A DNA stretch of 64,000 nucleotides from Marinobacter salinisoli (GTDB lineage: Bacteria; Pseudomonadota; Gammaproteobacteria; Pseudomonadales; Oleiphilaceae): assembly GCF_017301335.1 (NCBI RefSeq), contig NZ_CP071247.1, positions 930,001 through 994,000 of the forward strand, read 5' to 3'. The position numbers and the translations under genes are program-made. Shown here in pieces: positions 1 through 8,266 of the stretch (position 1 is the first letter of the stretch; each line of letters opens with the position of its first letter). Under the pieces are notes generated by a model. The model worked only from the letters and a program-made list of their open reading frames with translations. It had not been told where the DNA came from and searched no databases.

Positions 1-990
1 AACGAACACGAGAGTCAGCAGCAGAGCGCCCCAGAAGGACCAGCGCAGGGCGCTCTGAAACACCAGTCGGAAGCGTCGGCGGCTGCCTTTGCCGATGGCT
101 TCGCCGACCAAGGCTTCAGCGGCATTGGCAAATCCGTCCAGAGCGTTGGAAATCACCAACAGGAAGGTTATCAATACCGCATTGGCGGCCAGAATGGTGT
201 CACCCTGACGAGCGCCCTGAGCGGTGAAGAATGCCAGCACCAGCAGCAGCGCAATGGTGCGCACCATGATGTAGCGGTTCACTCGGAGAATGCGCAGGTA
301 ATCCGATAGTTGGCCAAACAGGGCCCGGGTCAGCCGCTGGCCCTCGGGCATGCGCGACAACACGATGAGGATGCCAATAATCGCGGCGCCGTATTCCGCT
401 ATGACCGTGGCCAGCGCCACGCCCCGGCTGTTCCAGCCCAGCACGGTGACAAACAGGATGTCGAGCACGATGTTGACGCCGTTGGCGACGATCAGCATGA
501 GCATCGGGCCCCGCGGGAACTGGGTGCCGATCAGCCAGCCTACCAGAGTGTATTGGCACAGTACCGCCGGTGCGCTCCAGATCCGGATGGCGGCGTACTC
601 GGCGGCCAGTTCCGCCACATCGGGGCTGGGATTCATCAAGGTTAACCCGAGCGAGATCAACGGCCGGTGCAGCAGGATCAGCAACAATCCGATGCCAACG
701 GCGAGCAGCAGCGAACGCAACAGCAGGGCTACCTGGGCAAAAGCGTCCCGCTTGCCCCAGGCCTGTGCCGCCAGGCCGGTGGTGCCCATGCGCATGAACC
801 CGAAAGTCCAGTACAGGATGCTGAACAGGTTGGCGCCTACCGCCACCGCACCCAGATACTCGGGGCTGTCGAGGTGGCCAAGCACGGCGGTATCCACGAG
901 TCCCAGCAAAGGCACGGTGAGGTTCGTCAGCATCAGTGGCCAGGCGAGGGCCCACAGACGCCGATCCATCACGGGAAGCTGTGGTTTCAT
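1..990 (-). CDS. dinF: MATE family efflux transporter, DinF type (3' end outside window)
   Basis: Reading the minus strand from the ATG at 990 gives 330 residues that run off the window edge, so the C-terminal part (family members are about 450 aa) is missing. The N-terminus MDRRLWALAWPLMLTNLTV followed by PLLGLVDTAVLGHL is typical of DinF-type MATE exporters, which swap Na+ or H+ for organic cations across the inner membrane. Multiple hydrophobic helices follow. A second in-frame ATG eight codons downstream (MDRRLW) is an equally plausible start, since neither has a clear Shine-Dalgarno. The gene is divergent from the cytochrome oxidase operon. I see no LexA box upstream, so SOS control as for E. 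coli dinF is not supported here. Confidence 0.85.
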   Translation of the reverse strand, partial: MKPQLPVMDRRLWALAWPLMLTNLTVPLLGLVDTAVLGHLDSPEYLGAVAVGANLFSILYWTFGFMRMGTTGLAAQAWGKRDAFAQVALLLRSLLLAVGIGLLLILLHRPLISLGLTLMNPSPDVAELAAEYAAIRIWSAPAVLCQYTLVGWLIGTQFPRGPMLMLIVANGVNIVLDILFVTVLGWNSRGVALATVIAEYGAAIIGILIVLSRMPEGQRLTRALFGQLSDYLRILRVNRYIMVRTIALLLVLAFFTAQGARQGDTILAANAVLITFLLVISNALDGFANAAEALVGEAIGKGSRRRFRLVFQSALRWSFWGALLLTLVFV

Positions 991-1047
991 ATAGCTAAAT
1001 CGAATAAAGAAAGCATTTGTTTAGCAAATTTGCGTTTATTAGATTTT

Positions 1048-1076
1048 TTAGTGTTTTCAAAATCCGTGTCTATACT
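1048..1076 (+). promoter_or_regulatory. Candidate promoter of the cytochrome oxidase operon
   Basis: The AT-rich stretch between the divergent dinF and coxB genes contains TATACT (1071-1076), with a weak -35 (TTAGTG, 1048-1053) 17 bp upstream. This is the best sigma-70-like -10 box in the interval, but the -35 matches the consensus at only three positions, so an activator may be needed. Inference only. Confidence 0.35.
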
Positions 1077-1192
1077 CAAATTGATGTATCCATAAGTAGG
1101 CTTCCACTCGGGTTTTTCCAGTGTGTGCGAACGCTGGTGAAATCGGTGGGATATTAAAATCCGACAATAATAACACTCTGTGGAGACACAGT

Positions 1193-2317
1193 ATGCGCGT
1201 GCACGCTCTGCGGGCAGGTGCCCTGGTAGGTGGTCTGACGTTCCCTGCGTGGTCCTTTGCGGACTGGGCATTGAACATGACCCCCGGGGTTACCGGCATC
1301 AGTAATGACATTTACAGCCTTCACATGATCATTCTTTGGATCTGCGTCGCCATTGGTGTCGTGGTCTTCGGGGTCATGTTCTGGTCTATTTTTGCCCACC
1401 GTAAATCGCAGGGGCACAAACCTGCGAATTTTCATGAAAACACTGCGGTGGAAATCCTCTGGACCGTTATCCCCTTCGTTATCCTCGTCGTGATGGCCAT
1501 TCCTGCCACAGCCACGCTGGTCGAGATGTACGACACCACGGAATCGGACGTCGACATCAAGGTCACCGGGTATCAGTGGAAATGGCAGTACGAATACATA
1601 AATGAGGATTTTGGATACTTCTCTAACCTCTCCACGCCCCGGGCTCAGATCAACAACCAGCAGAAAAAAGGTGAGCATTACCTTCTGGAAGTCGACAACC
1701 CTCTGGTGATTCCGGTAGGCAAGAAAGTTCGTTTGCTGCTCACCGCTAACGACGTGATCCACTCCTGGTGGGTGCCGGATTTTGGCGTCAAGAAAGACGC
1801 TATCCCTGGTTTTATCAACGAAACCTGGACCCGGGTGGACAAGCCTGGCACCTATCGCGGCCAGTGCACCGAGCTGTGCGGCAAGGACCACGGCTTCATG
1901 CCGGTGGTTGTGAAGGCGGTACCCGAGGAAGAATACACCCAGTGGGTTGCCGAACAGAAAGAGGCCGCCGCCAAAGAGCGTGAGCTGACCCAGAAAGAAT
2001 GGACCCTCGAAGAGCTGATGGAACGTGGCGAAACCGCCTATCAGACTGCCTGCGCGGCCTGCCACCAGGCGGACGGTAGCGGCATGCCCCCGGCGTTCCC
2101 CGCCCTGAAAGGGAGTCAGATGGTGCTGGAAGACATTGCAGGGCACATCGACATTGTCGTGAACGGCAAGTCGGGTACCGCCATGCAGGCCTTCGGCAAC
2201 CAGCTGAGCGAGGTAGACCTGGCCGCGGTGATTACCTATGAGCGAAATGCCTGGGGTAACAACACCGGCGACATGGTCACGCCGAAAGAGATTTTTGATT
2301 ACAAGAACGAGCAGTAA
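1193..2317 (+). CDS. coxB: Cytochrome c oxidase subunit II with C-terminal cytochrome c domain
   Basis: 374 aa. The subunit accepts electrons at the CuA centre of the aa3/caa3 terminal oxidase, on the periplasmic side of the inner membrane. An N-terminal signal sequence (to about residue 23, ending SFA) is followed by two membrane helices and the CuA cupredoxin domain with GQCTELCGKDHGFM (first Cys at residue 225). A fused cytochrome c domain carries the haem motif CAACH starting at residue 287, so this is a caa3-type subunit that can carry its own electron donor. The start at 1193 is chosen because GGAG lies 8 bp upstream and it leaves a clean signal peptide; an in-frame extension to 1121 would not. 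It is first in the cox operon. Confidence 0.95.
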   Translation: MRVHALRAGALVGGLTFPAWSFADWALNMTPGVTGISNDIYSLHMIILWICVAIGVVVFGVMFWSIFAHRKSQGHKPANFHENTAVEILWTVIPFVILVVMAIPATATLVEMYDTTESDVDIKVTGYQWKWQYEYINEDFGYFSNLSTPRAQINNQQKKGEHYLLEVDNPLVIPVGKKVRLLLTANDVIHSWWVPDFGVKKDAIPGFINETWTRVDKPGTYRGQCTELCGKDHGFMPVVVKAVPEEEYTQWVAEQKEAAAKERELTQKEWTLEELMERGETAYQTACAACHQADGSGMPPAFPALKGSQMVLEDIAGHIDIVVNGKSGTAMQAFGNQLSEVDLAAVITYERNAWGNNTGDMVTPKEIFDYKNEQ

Positions 2318-2375
2318 TCAACGCCAGTTAACAGACATCACCAGCCACGAACAACGGCGGTAAACGGGGGTTTTC

Positions 2376-3959
2376 ATGAGTGCGGTTGCAGATACCCACG
2401 CCCAGGATCATCATCACGGCCCAGCGAAAGGCATCAGCCGCTGGCTGTTGACTACTAACCACAAAGACATCGGGACCATGTACCTGGTGTTCAGCTTTGC
2501 GATGTTCCTTCTGGGCGGAACCATGGCGATGGTTATTCGCGCAGAGCTTTTCCAGCCCGGGTTGCAGATCGTCAATCCGGAATTCTTCAATCAGATGACC
2601 ACCATGCACGGTCTGATCATGGTGTTCGGTGCCGTGATGCCGGCGTTTGTGGGCCTGGCCAACTGGATGCTGCCGCTCATGATCGGGGCACCCGATATGG
2701 CGCTGCCACGGATGAACAACTGGAGTTTCTGGTTGCTGCCGTGCGCTTTTTTGATTCTGGTGTCCACCCTGTTCATGGAAGGCGGCGCGCCTAACTTTGG
2801 CTGGACCTTCTACGCACCGCTTTCAACCACTTACGGACCACCCAGCACCACATTCTTTATCTTTGCCGTGCACATCATGGGTGTCTCGTCGATCATGGGC
2901 GCCATCAATGTGATCGCCACCATCCTGAACCTCCGGGCGCCAGGCATGACCCTGATGAAGATGCCCCTGTTCGTGTGGACGTGGCTGATCACCGCTTTCC
3001 TGCTGATTGCGGTTATGCCGGTGCTGGCGGGTGTGGTCACCATGATGCTGATGGACATCAACTTCGGAACCAGCTTCTTCGATGCCTCCGGCGGCGGTGA
3101 CCCGGTGCTGTTCCAGCATGTGTTCTGGTTCTTCGGGCATCCCGAGGTGTACATCATGATCCTGCCGGCATTCGGCGCGGTGTCCCATATCATTCCGGCG
3201 TTCTCGCGCAAGCCGCTGTTTGGCTACGCATCCATGGTCTACGCGGTGGGTGCCATTGCCCTGCTCTCCTTTGTGGTCTGGGCGCACCATATGTTCACCG
3301 TCGGTATTCCCATCGCCGGCCAACTGTTCTTCATGTATGCCACCATGCTGATCGCGGTGCCCACCGGGGTGAAGGTGTTCAACTGGGTGGCCACCATGTT
3401 CCGCGGTGCGCTCAGCTTCGAAGCGCCGATGCTGTTCGCCGTGGCGTTCGTGATCCTGTTTACCATCGGTGGCTTTTCCGGCCTGATGCTGGCCATCGCC
3501 CCGGCGGATTTCCAGTATCACGACACCTACTTCGTGGTTGCTCATTTCCATTACGTTCTGGTACCGGGGGCGATCTTCGGCATCTATGCCTCGGTGTACT
3601 TCTGGCTGCCCAAGTGGACGGGCCACATGTATGACGAAACCCTGGCGAAAACCCATTTCTGGCTCTCCTTCATCGGCATGAACCTGGCGTTCTTCCCGAT
3701 GCACTTCCTCGGTCTGGCGGGTATGCCGCGGCGGATACCCGACTACGCGCTGCAGTTCGCCGATTTCAACATGGTGTCCAGCGTGGGTGCGTTTATGTTC
3801 GGCGCCACCCAACTGTTGTTCCTGCTGATCGTGGTCAAGTGCGTGCGTGGTGGCAAGCAGGCGTCCGCCAAGCCTTGGGATGGTGCTGAAGGGCTGGAAT
3901 GGACGTTGCCATCGCCTGCTCCTTATCACACCTTCGCCACGCCACCGGAAGTGAAGTAG
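2376..3959 (+). CDS. ctaD: Cytochrome c oxidase subunit I
   Basis: 527 aa, the full family length, with the twelve-helix haem-copper oxidase core. It reduces O2 to water at the haem a3-CuB site and pumps protons. Visible signatures are TMHGLIMVFG with a haem a ligand, the CuB/Tyr cross-link motif GHPEVY (around residue 260), the CuB histidine pair in WAHHMF, and the haem ligands in AHFHYVLV. The EVY motif places it among A-type oxidases that use the helix VI tyrosine. It lies 58 bp downstream of coxB and 23 bp upstream of ctaG in the same operon. Confidence 0.97.
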   Translation: MSAVADTHAQDHHHGPAKGISRWLLTTNHKDIGTMYLVFSFAMFLLGGTMAMVIRAELFQPGLQIVNPEFFNQMTTMHGLIMVFGAVMPAFVGLANWMLPLMIGAPDMALPRMNNWSFWLLPCAFLILVSTLFMEGGAPNFGWTFYAPLSTTYGPPSTTFFIFAVHIMGVSSIMGAINVIATILNLRAPGMTLMKMPLFVWTWLITAFLLIAVMPVLAGVVTMMLMDINFGTSFFDASGGGDPVLFQHVFWFFGHPEVYIMILPAFGAVSHIIPAFSRKPLFGYASMVYAVGAIALLSFVVWAHHMFTVGIPIAGQLFFMYATMLIAVPTGVKVFNWVATMFRGALSFEAPMLFAVAFVILFTIGGFSGLMLAIAPADFQYHDTYFVVAHFHYVLVPGAIFGIYASVYFWLPKWTGHMYDETLAKTHFWLSFIGMNLAFFPMHFLGLAGMPRRIPDYALQFADFNMVSSVGAFMFGATQLLFLLIVVKCVRGGKQASAKPWDGAEGLEWTLPSPAPYHTFATPPEVK

Positions 3960-3982
3960 CGGTCGTCAGGGGGGGAACGAAC

Positions 3983-4585
3983 ATGGCCAACGAAACATCA
4001 CAGGCAGGACCAGAGCGCCGAAGCACTACCCGGGTGGTGGGTTGGTGTCTGGCTGCCGTGGTGGGCATGTTTGCCTTCGGTTTCGCCCTGGTTCCGCTGT
4101 ATGAAGTATTTTGCGAAATCACCGGCATCAACGGCAAAACCGGGGGGCGTTACGAGGCACCGGCGACCACTGAGGTGGATGAGCAAAGGACGGTCGAGGT
4201 TCAGTTCCTGGCCCAGAACGGGCCGGACATGCCCTGGATCTTCAAGCCGGCAGTACGCAGCATCAAGGTGCATCCGGGGGAGTCTGTCACGGTTAACTTT
4301 GTGGCCGAGAATCCAACGTCCGAGCCCATGGTCGGCCAGGCGGTGCCCAGCCTGTCGCCCTCGGAGGGCACCCTGTATTTCCATAAAACCGAGTGTTTCT
4401 GTTTTAACCAGCAGCCCCTGGAACCGGGGGAGCGTGCCGACATGCCCCTGGTATTCATTGTCGACCGGGAGCTGCCTGAGCACATTACCAAGCTGACCCT
4501 GTCCTATACGCTGTATGACCAGGGCAAACCGGTAAAGGTGTCGGCGGGCAAGTCCAAGAACACAACAACAAATGAAAACGGCTAA
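3983..4585 (+). CDS. ctaG: Cytochrome c oxidase assembly protein CtaG/Cox11
   Basis: 200 aa. Cox11-family proteins deliver copper to the CuB site of subunit I from the periplasmic face. One N-terminal membrane anchor (GWCLAAVVGMFAFGFALVPL) is followed by a periplasmic domain with the copper-binding ECFCFNQQPL motif. The ATG at 3983 follows a G-rich ribosome site (GGGGGAACG) and the MANETSQ start fits the family. A longer reading from 3899 would overlap the end of ctaD by about 60 bp and has no family support. Its place between subunits I and III is usual in Pseudomonas-type operons. Confidence 0.93.
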   Translation: MANETSQAGPERRSTTRVVGWCLAAVVGMFAFGFALVPLYEVFCEITGINGKTGGRYEAPATTEVDEQRTVEVQFLAQNGPDMPWIFKPAVRSIKVHPGESVTVNFVAENPTSEPMVGQAVPSLSPSEGTLYFHKTECFCFNQQPLEPGERADMPLVFIVDRELPEHITKLTLSYTLYDQGKPVKVSAGKSKNTTTNENG

Positions 4586-4601
4586 GCCATCGGAGACTGT
4601 C

Positions 4602-5489
4602 ATGGCGCAGAACCAGACCTATTACGTTCCGGAACAGAGCAAGTGGCCGATCGTCGCGACGGTCGGCCTGGGGCTGACCCTCTACGGCGTGGCCTCAATC
4701 ATGGTGAATGGCAAACAGGGTGAGAGCACAACCGGCTCCTGGTTTATGTTCATGATCGGTGCGGTGATCATGGCCTACATGCTGTTCGGCTGGTTCGGAA
4801 ACGTGATCCGTGAGAGCCGTTCCGGGCTCTACAGTCCGCAAATGGATCGTTCTTTCCGATGGGGCATGAGCTGGTTCATCTTCTCGGAGGTGATGTTCTT
4901 CGCCGCGTTCTTTGGTGCACTCTTCTACGTTCGCGTGTTCGCTGTGCCCTGGCTCGGCGGTGAGGGTGACCGTGGCAGTTCCGCCATGTTGTGGGAAGGC
5001 TTCGAGGCCACCTGGCCGCTGATCAACAACCCGAATCCGGAGGCTTATCCGGCAGCCGACAGCGTCATCGGCCCCTGGGGGCTGCCACTGATTAACACCA
5101 TTTTGCTGGTGACCTCCTCGTTCACGGTGACCGTTGCCCATCATGCGCTCAAGGCCGGCAATCGCGCCAAGACCAAGCTTTGGCTAGGCGCCACGATTGC
5201 GTTGGCGGTGGTGTTCCTGTTTGTGCAGGGTTACGAATACATCCACGCCTACCGGGATTTGGATCTGACGCTCCAGTCGGGCATTTACGGCAGCACCTTC
5301 TTTATGCTGACCGGTTTCCACGGCGCTCACGTGTTGCTTGGCGCCCTGATGCTGACCATCATGCTGATCCGGATCTACAAGGGCCACTTTACCGGCGACA
5401 ACCACTTCGGATTCGAGGCTGCTGCCTGGTACTGGCACTTTGTGGATGTGGTCTGGCTGGGACTGTTCGTCTTCGTTTACATCATCTAA
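4602..5489 (+). CDS. ctaE: Cytochrome c oxidase subunit III
   Basis: 295 aa. Subunit III stabilises the oxidase core and proton uptake. It has seven predicted membrane helices and the family signatures SWFIFSEVMFFAAFFGALFY and GFHGAHVLLGALML, ending in AAWYWHFVDVVWL. The start at 4602 has GGAG at 4592-4595; an upstream in-frame ATG at 4572 overlaps the end of ctaG and lacks such a site. It is the last structural gene of the first cox block. The next gene downstream is on the opposite strand, so transcription of the assembly genes probably restarts after it. Confidence 0.95.
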   Translation: MAQNQTYYVPEQSKWPIVATVGLGLTLYGVASIMVNGKQGESTTGSWFMFMIGAVIMAYMLFGWFGNVIRESRSGLYSPQMDRSFRWGMSWFIFSEVMFFAAFFGALFYVRVFAVPWLGGEGDRGSSAMLWEGFEATWPLINNPNPEAYPAADSVIGPWGLPLINTILLVTSSFTVTVAHHALKAGNRAKTKLWLGATIALAVVFLFVQGYEYIHAYRDLDLTLQSGIYGSTFFMLTGFHGAHVLLGALMLTIMLIRIYKGHFTGDNHFGFEAAAWYWHFVDVVWLGLFVFVYII

Positions 5490-5500
5490 GAGAACGGGCT

Positions 5501-5704
5501 TCAGGGAGTCGGATTCAGCGTCAGACTCCCTTGCCATAACGCGATCAGAATAATCGCCAGGAGCAGTATGCTGAGCGTCACCCGAAGTGCGAGCGAGTTC
5601 ACCACCCGATTGGTTTTGCCCTCATCCTTGATCAGAAAAAACAGACCGCTGAACAAACTGACAACGACCGCAAGCATCAGAACCACGATGACCGCTTTGA
5701 GCAT
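5501..5704 (-). CDS. DUF2909 family twin-transmembrane small protein
   Basis: 67 aa with two hydrophobic helices (MLKAVIVVLMLAVVVSLFSG and a C-terminal LRVTLSILLLAIILIALW) separated by a short charged loop (KDEGKTNR). This matches the DUF2909 'twin transmembrane' family, commonly found between subunit III and SURF1 in Pseudomonas-type cox loci. Its function is unknown; a role in oxidase assembly or stability is inferred from position only. The start at 5704 has GGGAG 7 bp upstream. It is encoded antisense to the rest of the cox cluster, convergent with ctaE (11 bp apart) and divergent from SURF1. Confidence 0.8.
   Translation of the reverse strand: MLKAVIVVLMLAVVVSLFSGLFFLIKDEGKTNRVVNSLALRVTLSILLLAIILIALWQGSLTLNPTP
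5504..5530 (+). terminator. Stem-loop at the end of the structural cox genes
   Basis: GGGAGTC (5504-5510) and GACTCCC (5524-5530) can form a 7-bp stem 15 bases after the ctaE stop. The T-run is poor, and the hairpin lies inside the 3' end of the antisense DUF2909 gene, so terminator function is only possible. Confidence 0.3.
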
Positions 5705-5786
5705 GGGAACTCCCGGAATTGGATGGCTTGTTGGCGGGCTGCTGGGGCGTCCCCCCTCCCACTTACAGACCACACTATAGCAGAGC

Positions 5787-6524
5787 ATGTCTGAGCGACC
5801 GGAGCGTTCCCGTCAATGGCAGTTTGACTGGCGGTTCATGGTGTTTGCCGGTGTCTTTCTGCCGCTGCTGATTGGTTTGGGATTGTGGCAACTGGATCGG
5901 GCCGGACAGAAGCAGGCACTGCTCGATCAGTGGCAACTGGATGTCCTGCAGCTGTCCTGGCCGGAGTTGGTTGAGACCGAGCTTCAGTCAGGTCGTCCGG
6001 TCACATTGGAGGGCCGGTATGATTCACGAAGCTGGCTGCTGGACAATCGAACCCGTGATGGCGCCCCGGGGTACGAGGTGCTGACCGTATTCCAGCCGCT
6101 TGAGGGGCCGCCGTTAGTCGTTAACCGCGGTTGGGTTCAGGCGCCTAGAACCCGTGATCGGCTGCCGACGGTGGACGTACCCGAGGGCACGGTGGCGATA
6201 AAAGGTCGATTGAGTGAGTATCCCGAGCCGCCGGTGTTGGTGGATGCGTCGGAACCGGAACAAGACTGGCCGCGCAGGGTACAGACCCTGCCCCGGGAAA
6301 TCGTTGCCCGGGTCGCGCCGGAGGTTCCGGGAGTGATCTTGCGGCTGGCGGGGCCTGCTGAACCAGGTGCGTTCCGCGCTGACTGGCAACCGGATTTGAT
6401 GGGCCCACAAACACACTACGGTTATGCCACACAATGGTTTGCCTTGGCGCTGGCTCTCGTGGTATTGACCTTAGTAGCGAGTTACCGAAAGACAGGAGCC
6501 AACAATGACAACGACAATGGCTAA
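5787..6524 (+). CDS. SURF1 family cytochrome oxidase biogenesis protein
   Basis: 245 aa. SURF1 (Shy1) proteins help insert haem a into subunit I. The expected layout is present: an N-terminal membrane helix (FMVFAGVFLPLLIGLGLWQL), a periplasmic domain with GRYDSRSWLLDNRTRDGAPG and VVNRGWV, then a C-terminal helix (WFALALALVVLTLVASY). It is divergent from the DUF2909 gene across an 82-bp gap, so it probably has its own promoter. The last 20 bases overlap the next gene, which suggests translational coupling. Confidence 0.9.
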   Translation: MSERPERSRQWQFDWRFMVFAGVFLPLLIGLGLWQLDRAGQKQALLDQWQLDVLQLSWPELVETELQSGRPVTLEGRYDSRSWLLDNRTRDGAPGYEVLTVFQPLEGPPLVVNRGWVQAPRTRDRLPTVDVPEGTVAIKGRLSEYPEPPVLVDASEPEQDWPRRVQTLPREIVARVAPEVPGVILRLAGPAEPGAFRADWQPDLMGPQTHYGYATQWFALALALVVLTLVASYRKTGANNDNDNG

Positions 6525-7146
6525 GCAGGTCTCTGACCAGGACGGTCCTACTCCCGAACAGGTTCGGCGAGGCCGGCGCACGGCTATGCTGCTTTTCGCC
6601 CTGGGTTTCGGGCCGATGATTTTCGCCACCATCATGTTCTACACCGGCTGGTTGAACCCGGCCGGCCACACCAACAATGGCACCCTGATCCAGCCCCCGG
6701 TGCCGGTTGCCAATTTCCACCTTGAAACCGCCTCGGGCCAACCGCTGGCTGAGCGCTTCGGCCCGGATCAGTCGAAGGCCCGCTGGATGCTGATGGTGGT
6801 TGCCGCCGACTGTGACAGCAAGTGCGAGCAACTCCTGTACCTCACCCGTCAGGTCAATATCGCCCTGGGCAAGAACGCCAATCGCGTGGCGCGGGCCGCG
6901 GCGCTTGGCAGCTTGCCGGCTGACCTTGAGGCCCGCTGGTCGGATGAATACCGGTTGATGGAACGCCTTACACCGGTGGAAGGCCGTTCACCGGCCTGGC
7001 CGGCGGCTCTCGACCTGGAAAGCGAACCGTCGATATTGCTGATCGACCCGTTCGGGAACGCCATGATGCGTTACGGGGCCGACAACACCGGTAAGGAAAT
7101 GCTCAAGGATCTGAAACACTTATTGAAACTGTCTCAGATTGGTTAG
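6505..7146 (+). CDS. Membrane-anchored SCO/thioredoxin-like protein of the cox assembly cluster
   Basis: 213 aa. One N-terminal membrane helix (AMLLFALGFGPMIFATIMFY) precedes a soluble domain that resembles SCO/thioredoxin folds. A CxxxC pair (C103-D-S-K-C107) sits where SCO proteins bind copper, but the conserved downstream copper-ligand His of SCO proteins is not apparent; that region reads LIDPFGNAMMRYG. Proteins at this position in Pseudomonas cox loci are annotated as cytochrome oxidase-associated, with no defined role. It may act as a thiol reductase or a partner of the true SCO1 encoded at 9203. AGGAG precedes the start at 6505, within the SURF1 coding end. Confidence 0.75.
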   Translation: MTTTMAKQVSDQDGPTPEQVRRGRRTAMLLFALGFGPMIFATIMFYTGWLNPAGHTNNGTLIQPPVPVANFHLETASGQPLAERFGPDQSKARWMLMVVAADCDSKCEQLLYLTRQVNIALGKNANRVARAAALGSLPADLEARWSDEYRLMERLTPVEGRSPAWPAALDLESEPSILLIDPFGNAMMRYGADNTGKEMLKDLKHLLKLSQIG

Positions 7147-7168
7147 TCGCAGACACGGAGGTAGGGCT

Positions 7169-8266
7169 TTGAATCAGTCGTTTTCAGCAGCTTGCCCTGA
7201 GGCCCGGCGGATGGCGAACTGGGCCCAGGCGGCCGCGCTTCTGGCGGTGGTGGTGATCATGCTCGGTGCCTGGACCCGGCTTGTACATGCCGGACTGGGC
7301 TGCCCGGACTGGCCTGGCTGTTACGGCTTCCTGACCGTGCCCCAGAGTGAGGCCAGCATCGCCATTGCCAATGCCCGTTTCCCGGATACCCCGGTGGATG
7401 TGGAAAAAGGCTGGCCGGAGATGATTCATCGCTACGCCGCCGGCATGCTGGGCCTTGTTGTGTTCGGTCTGGCCGCCTATGCGGTCCGTCACCGGAAGCT
7501 CGGTGTTCCGGTCAAACTGCCCGTGTTCATCGCCGGATTTATAGTTCTGCAGGGCGCCTTCGGCATGTGGACGGTGACGCTGAAGCTGTGGCCTCAAGTC
7601 GTCGCCCTGCACTTGCTGGGTGGCTTCACCACCCTGACGCTGCTGGTGTTACTGACCCTGAGGTTGCGGGCAAGGGCCCAGGGTACACGTAACCGCCCGG
7701 CCCGATCGGTCCCCGGTGGATTTGGCCCCTGGCTGTATGCCGGCCTGCTCCTGGTGGTGCTGCAGATTGCTTTGGGCGCCTGGACCGCTGCCAACTATGC
7801 CGCCGTGGCTTGCACGGATCTGCCGACCTGTCAGGGCCAGTGGTGGCCTGAAGGCATGGATTTTCAGCACGGCTTCGATATCACCCAGCAGGTTGGCCCC
7901 AACTATCTGGGCGGCCAGCTCACCGCCGATGGCCGCGTTGCCATTCATGTCACGCACCGTGTCGGGGCTGTCGTGGTGCTGGCGTACTTTGCCCTGCTGT
8001 TGGCGTGGATGTGGCGAAGCCGGCGTGACTCGGGCCTGACCGGTCCGATTACCCTGGTTGCGATCGCACTGGCAGCGCAGATTGGCCTCGGGCTCGCCAA
8101 TGTGCTGCTCCACATTCCCCTGGGGATCGCGGTTGCCCATAACGCCATGGGCGCGGGACTGCTACTTTCCGTGGTGCACCTGATCTGGCGTCATCATCTG
8201 CTTACCGAGTCCAATACTGCCAAGGCGGCACACACAACAACCATAAATCAGGAGGTTACGGCATGA
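7169..8266 (+). CDS. ctaA: Haem A synthase (COX15/CtaA)
   Basis: About 365 aa. It oxidises the C8 methyl of haem O to the formyl of haem A, the cofactor of aa3 oxidases. It has eight predicted helices and paired conserved histidines (LVHAGLGCPDWPGCYG, MIHRYAAGMLGL, VALHLLGGFTT, VTHRVGAVVVL, AHNAMGAGLL). The most likely start is TTG at 7169, seven bases after an excellent GGAGG; a longer reading from TTG 7139 and a shorter one from ATG 7211 are less well supported. It overlaps cyoE by 4 bp (ATGA). Confidence 0.92.
   Translation: MNQSFSAACPEARRMANWAQAAALLAVVVIMLGAWTRLVHAGLGCPDWPGCYGFLTVPQSEASIAIANARFPDTPVDVEKGWPEMIHRYAAGMLGLVVFGLAAYAVRHRKLGVPVKLPVFIAGFIVLQGAFGMWTVTLKLWPQVVALHLLGGFTTLTLLVLLTLRLRARAQGTRNRPARSVPGGFGPWLYAGLLLVVLQIALGAWTAANYAAVACTDLPTCQGQWWPEGMDFQHGFDITQQVGPNYLGGQLTADGRVAIHVTHRVGAVVVLAYFALLLAWMWRSRRDSGLTGPITLVAIALAAQIGLGLANVLLHIPLGIAVAHNAMGAGLLLSVVHLIWRHHLLTESNTAKAAHTTTINQEVTA

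Noticed and set aside
200..955. A 251-codon minus-strand frame within the first kilobase
   Set aside because: Another frame of the same strand encodes a clear MATE transporter across the whole interval; this one is Arg/Gly/His-rich and shows no domain.
1178..1191. Possible LexA box near dinF and coxB
   Set aside because: CTGT and ACAG are separated by 6 bases rather than the 8 expected, and the element sits on the coxB ribosome site, far from the dinF start.
2823..3929. A 368-codon open frame antisense to ctaD
   Set aside because: It is a mirror of the ctaD codons, with His/Gln/Asp-rich low-complexity protein, no ribosome site and no family resemblance. Similar long antisense frames over hrpB, icd, the hybrid kinase and the TRAP genes were left out for the same reason.
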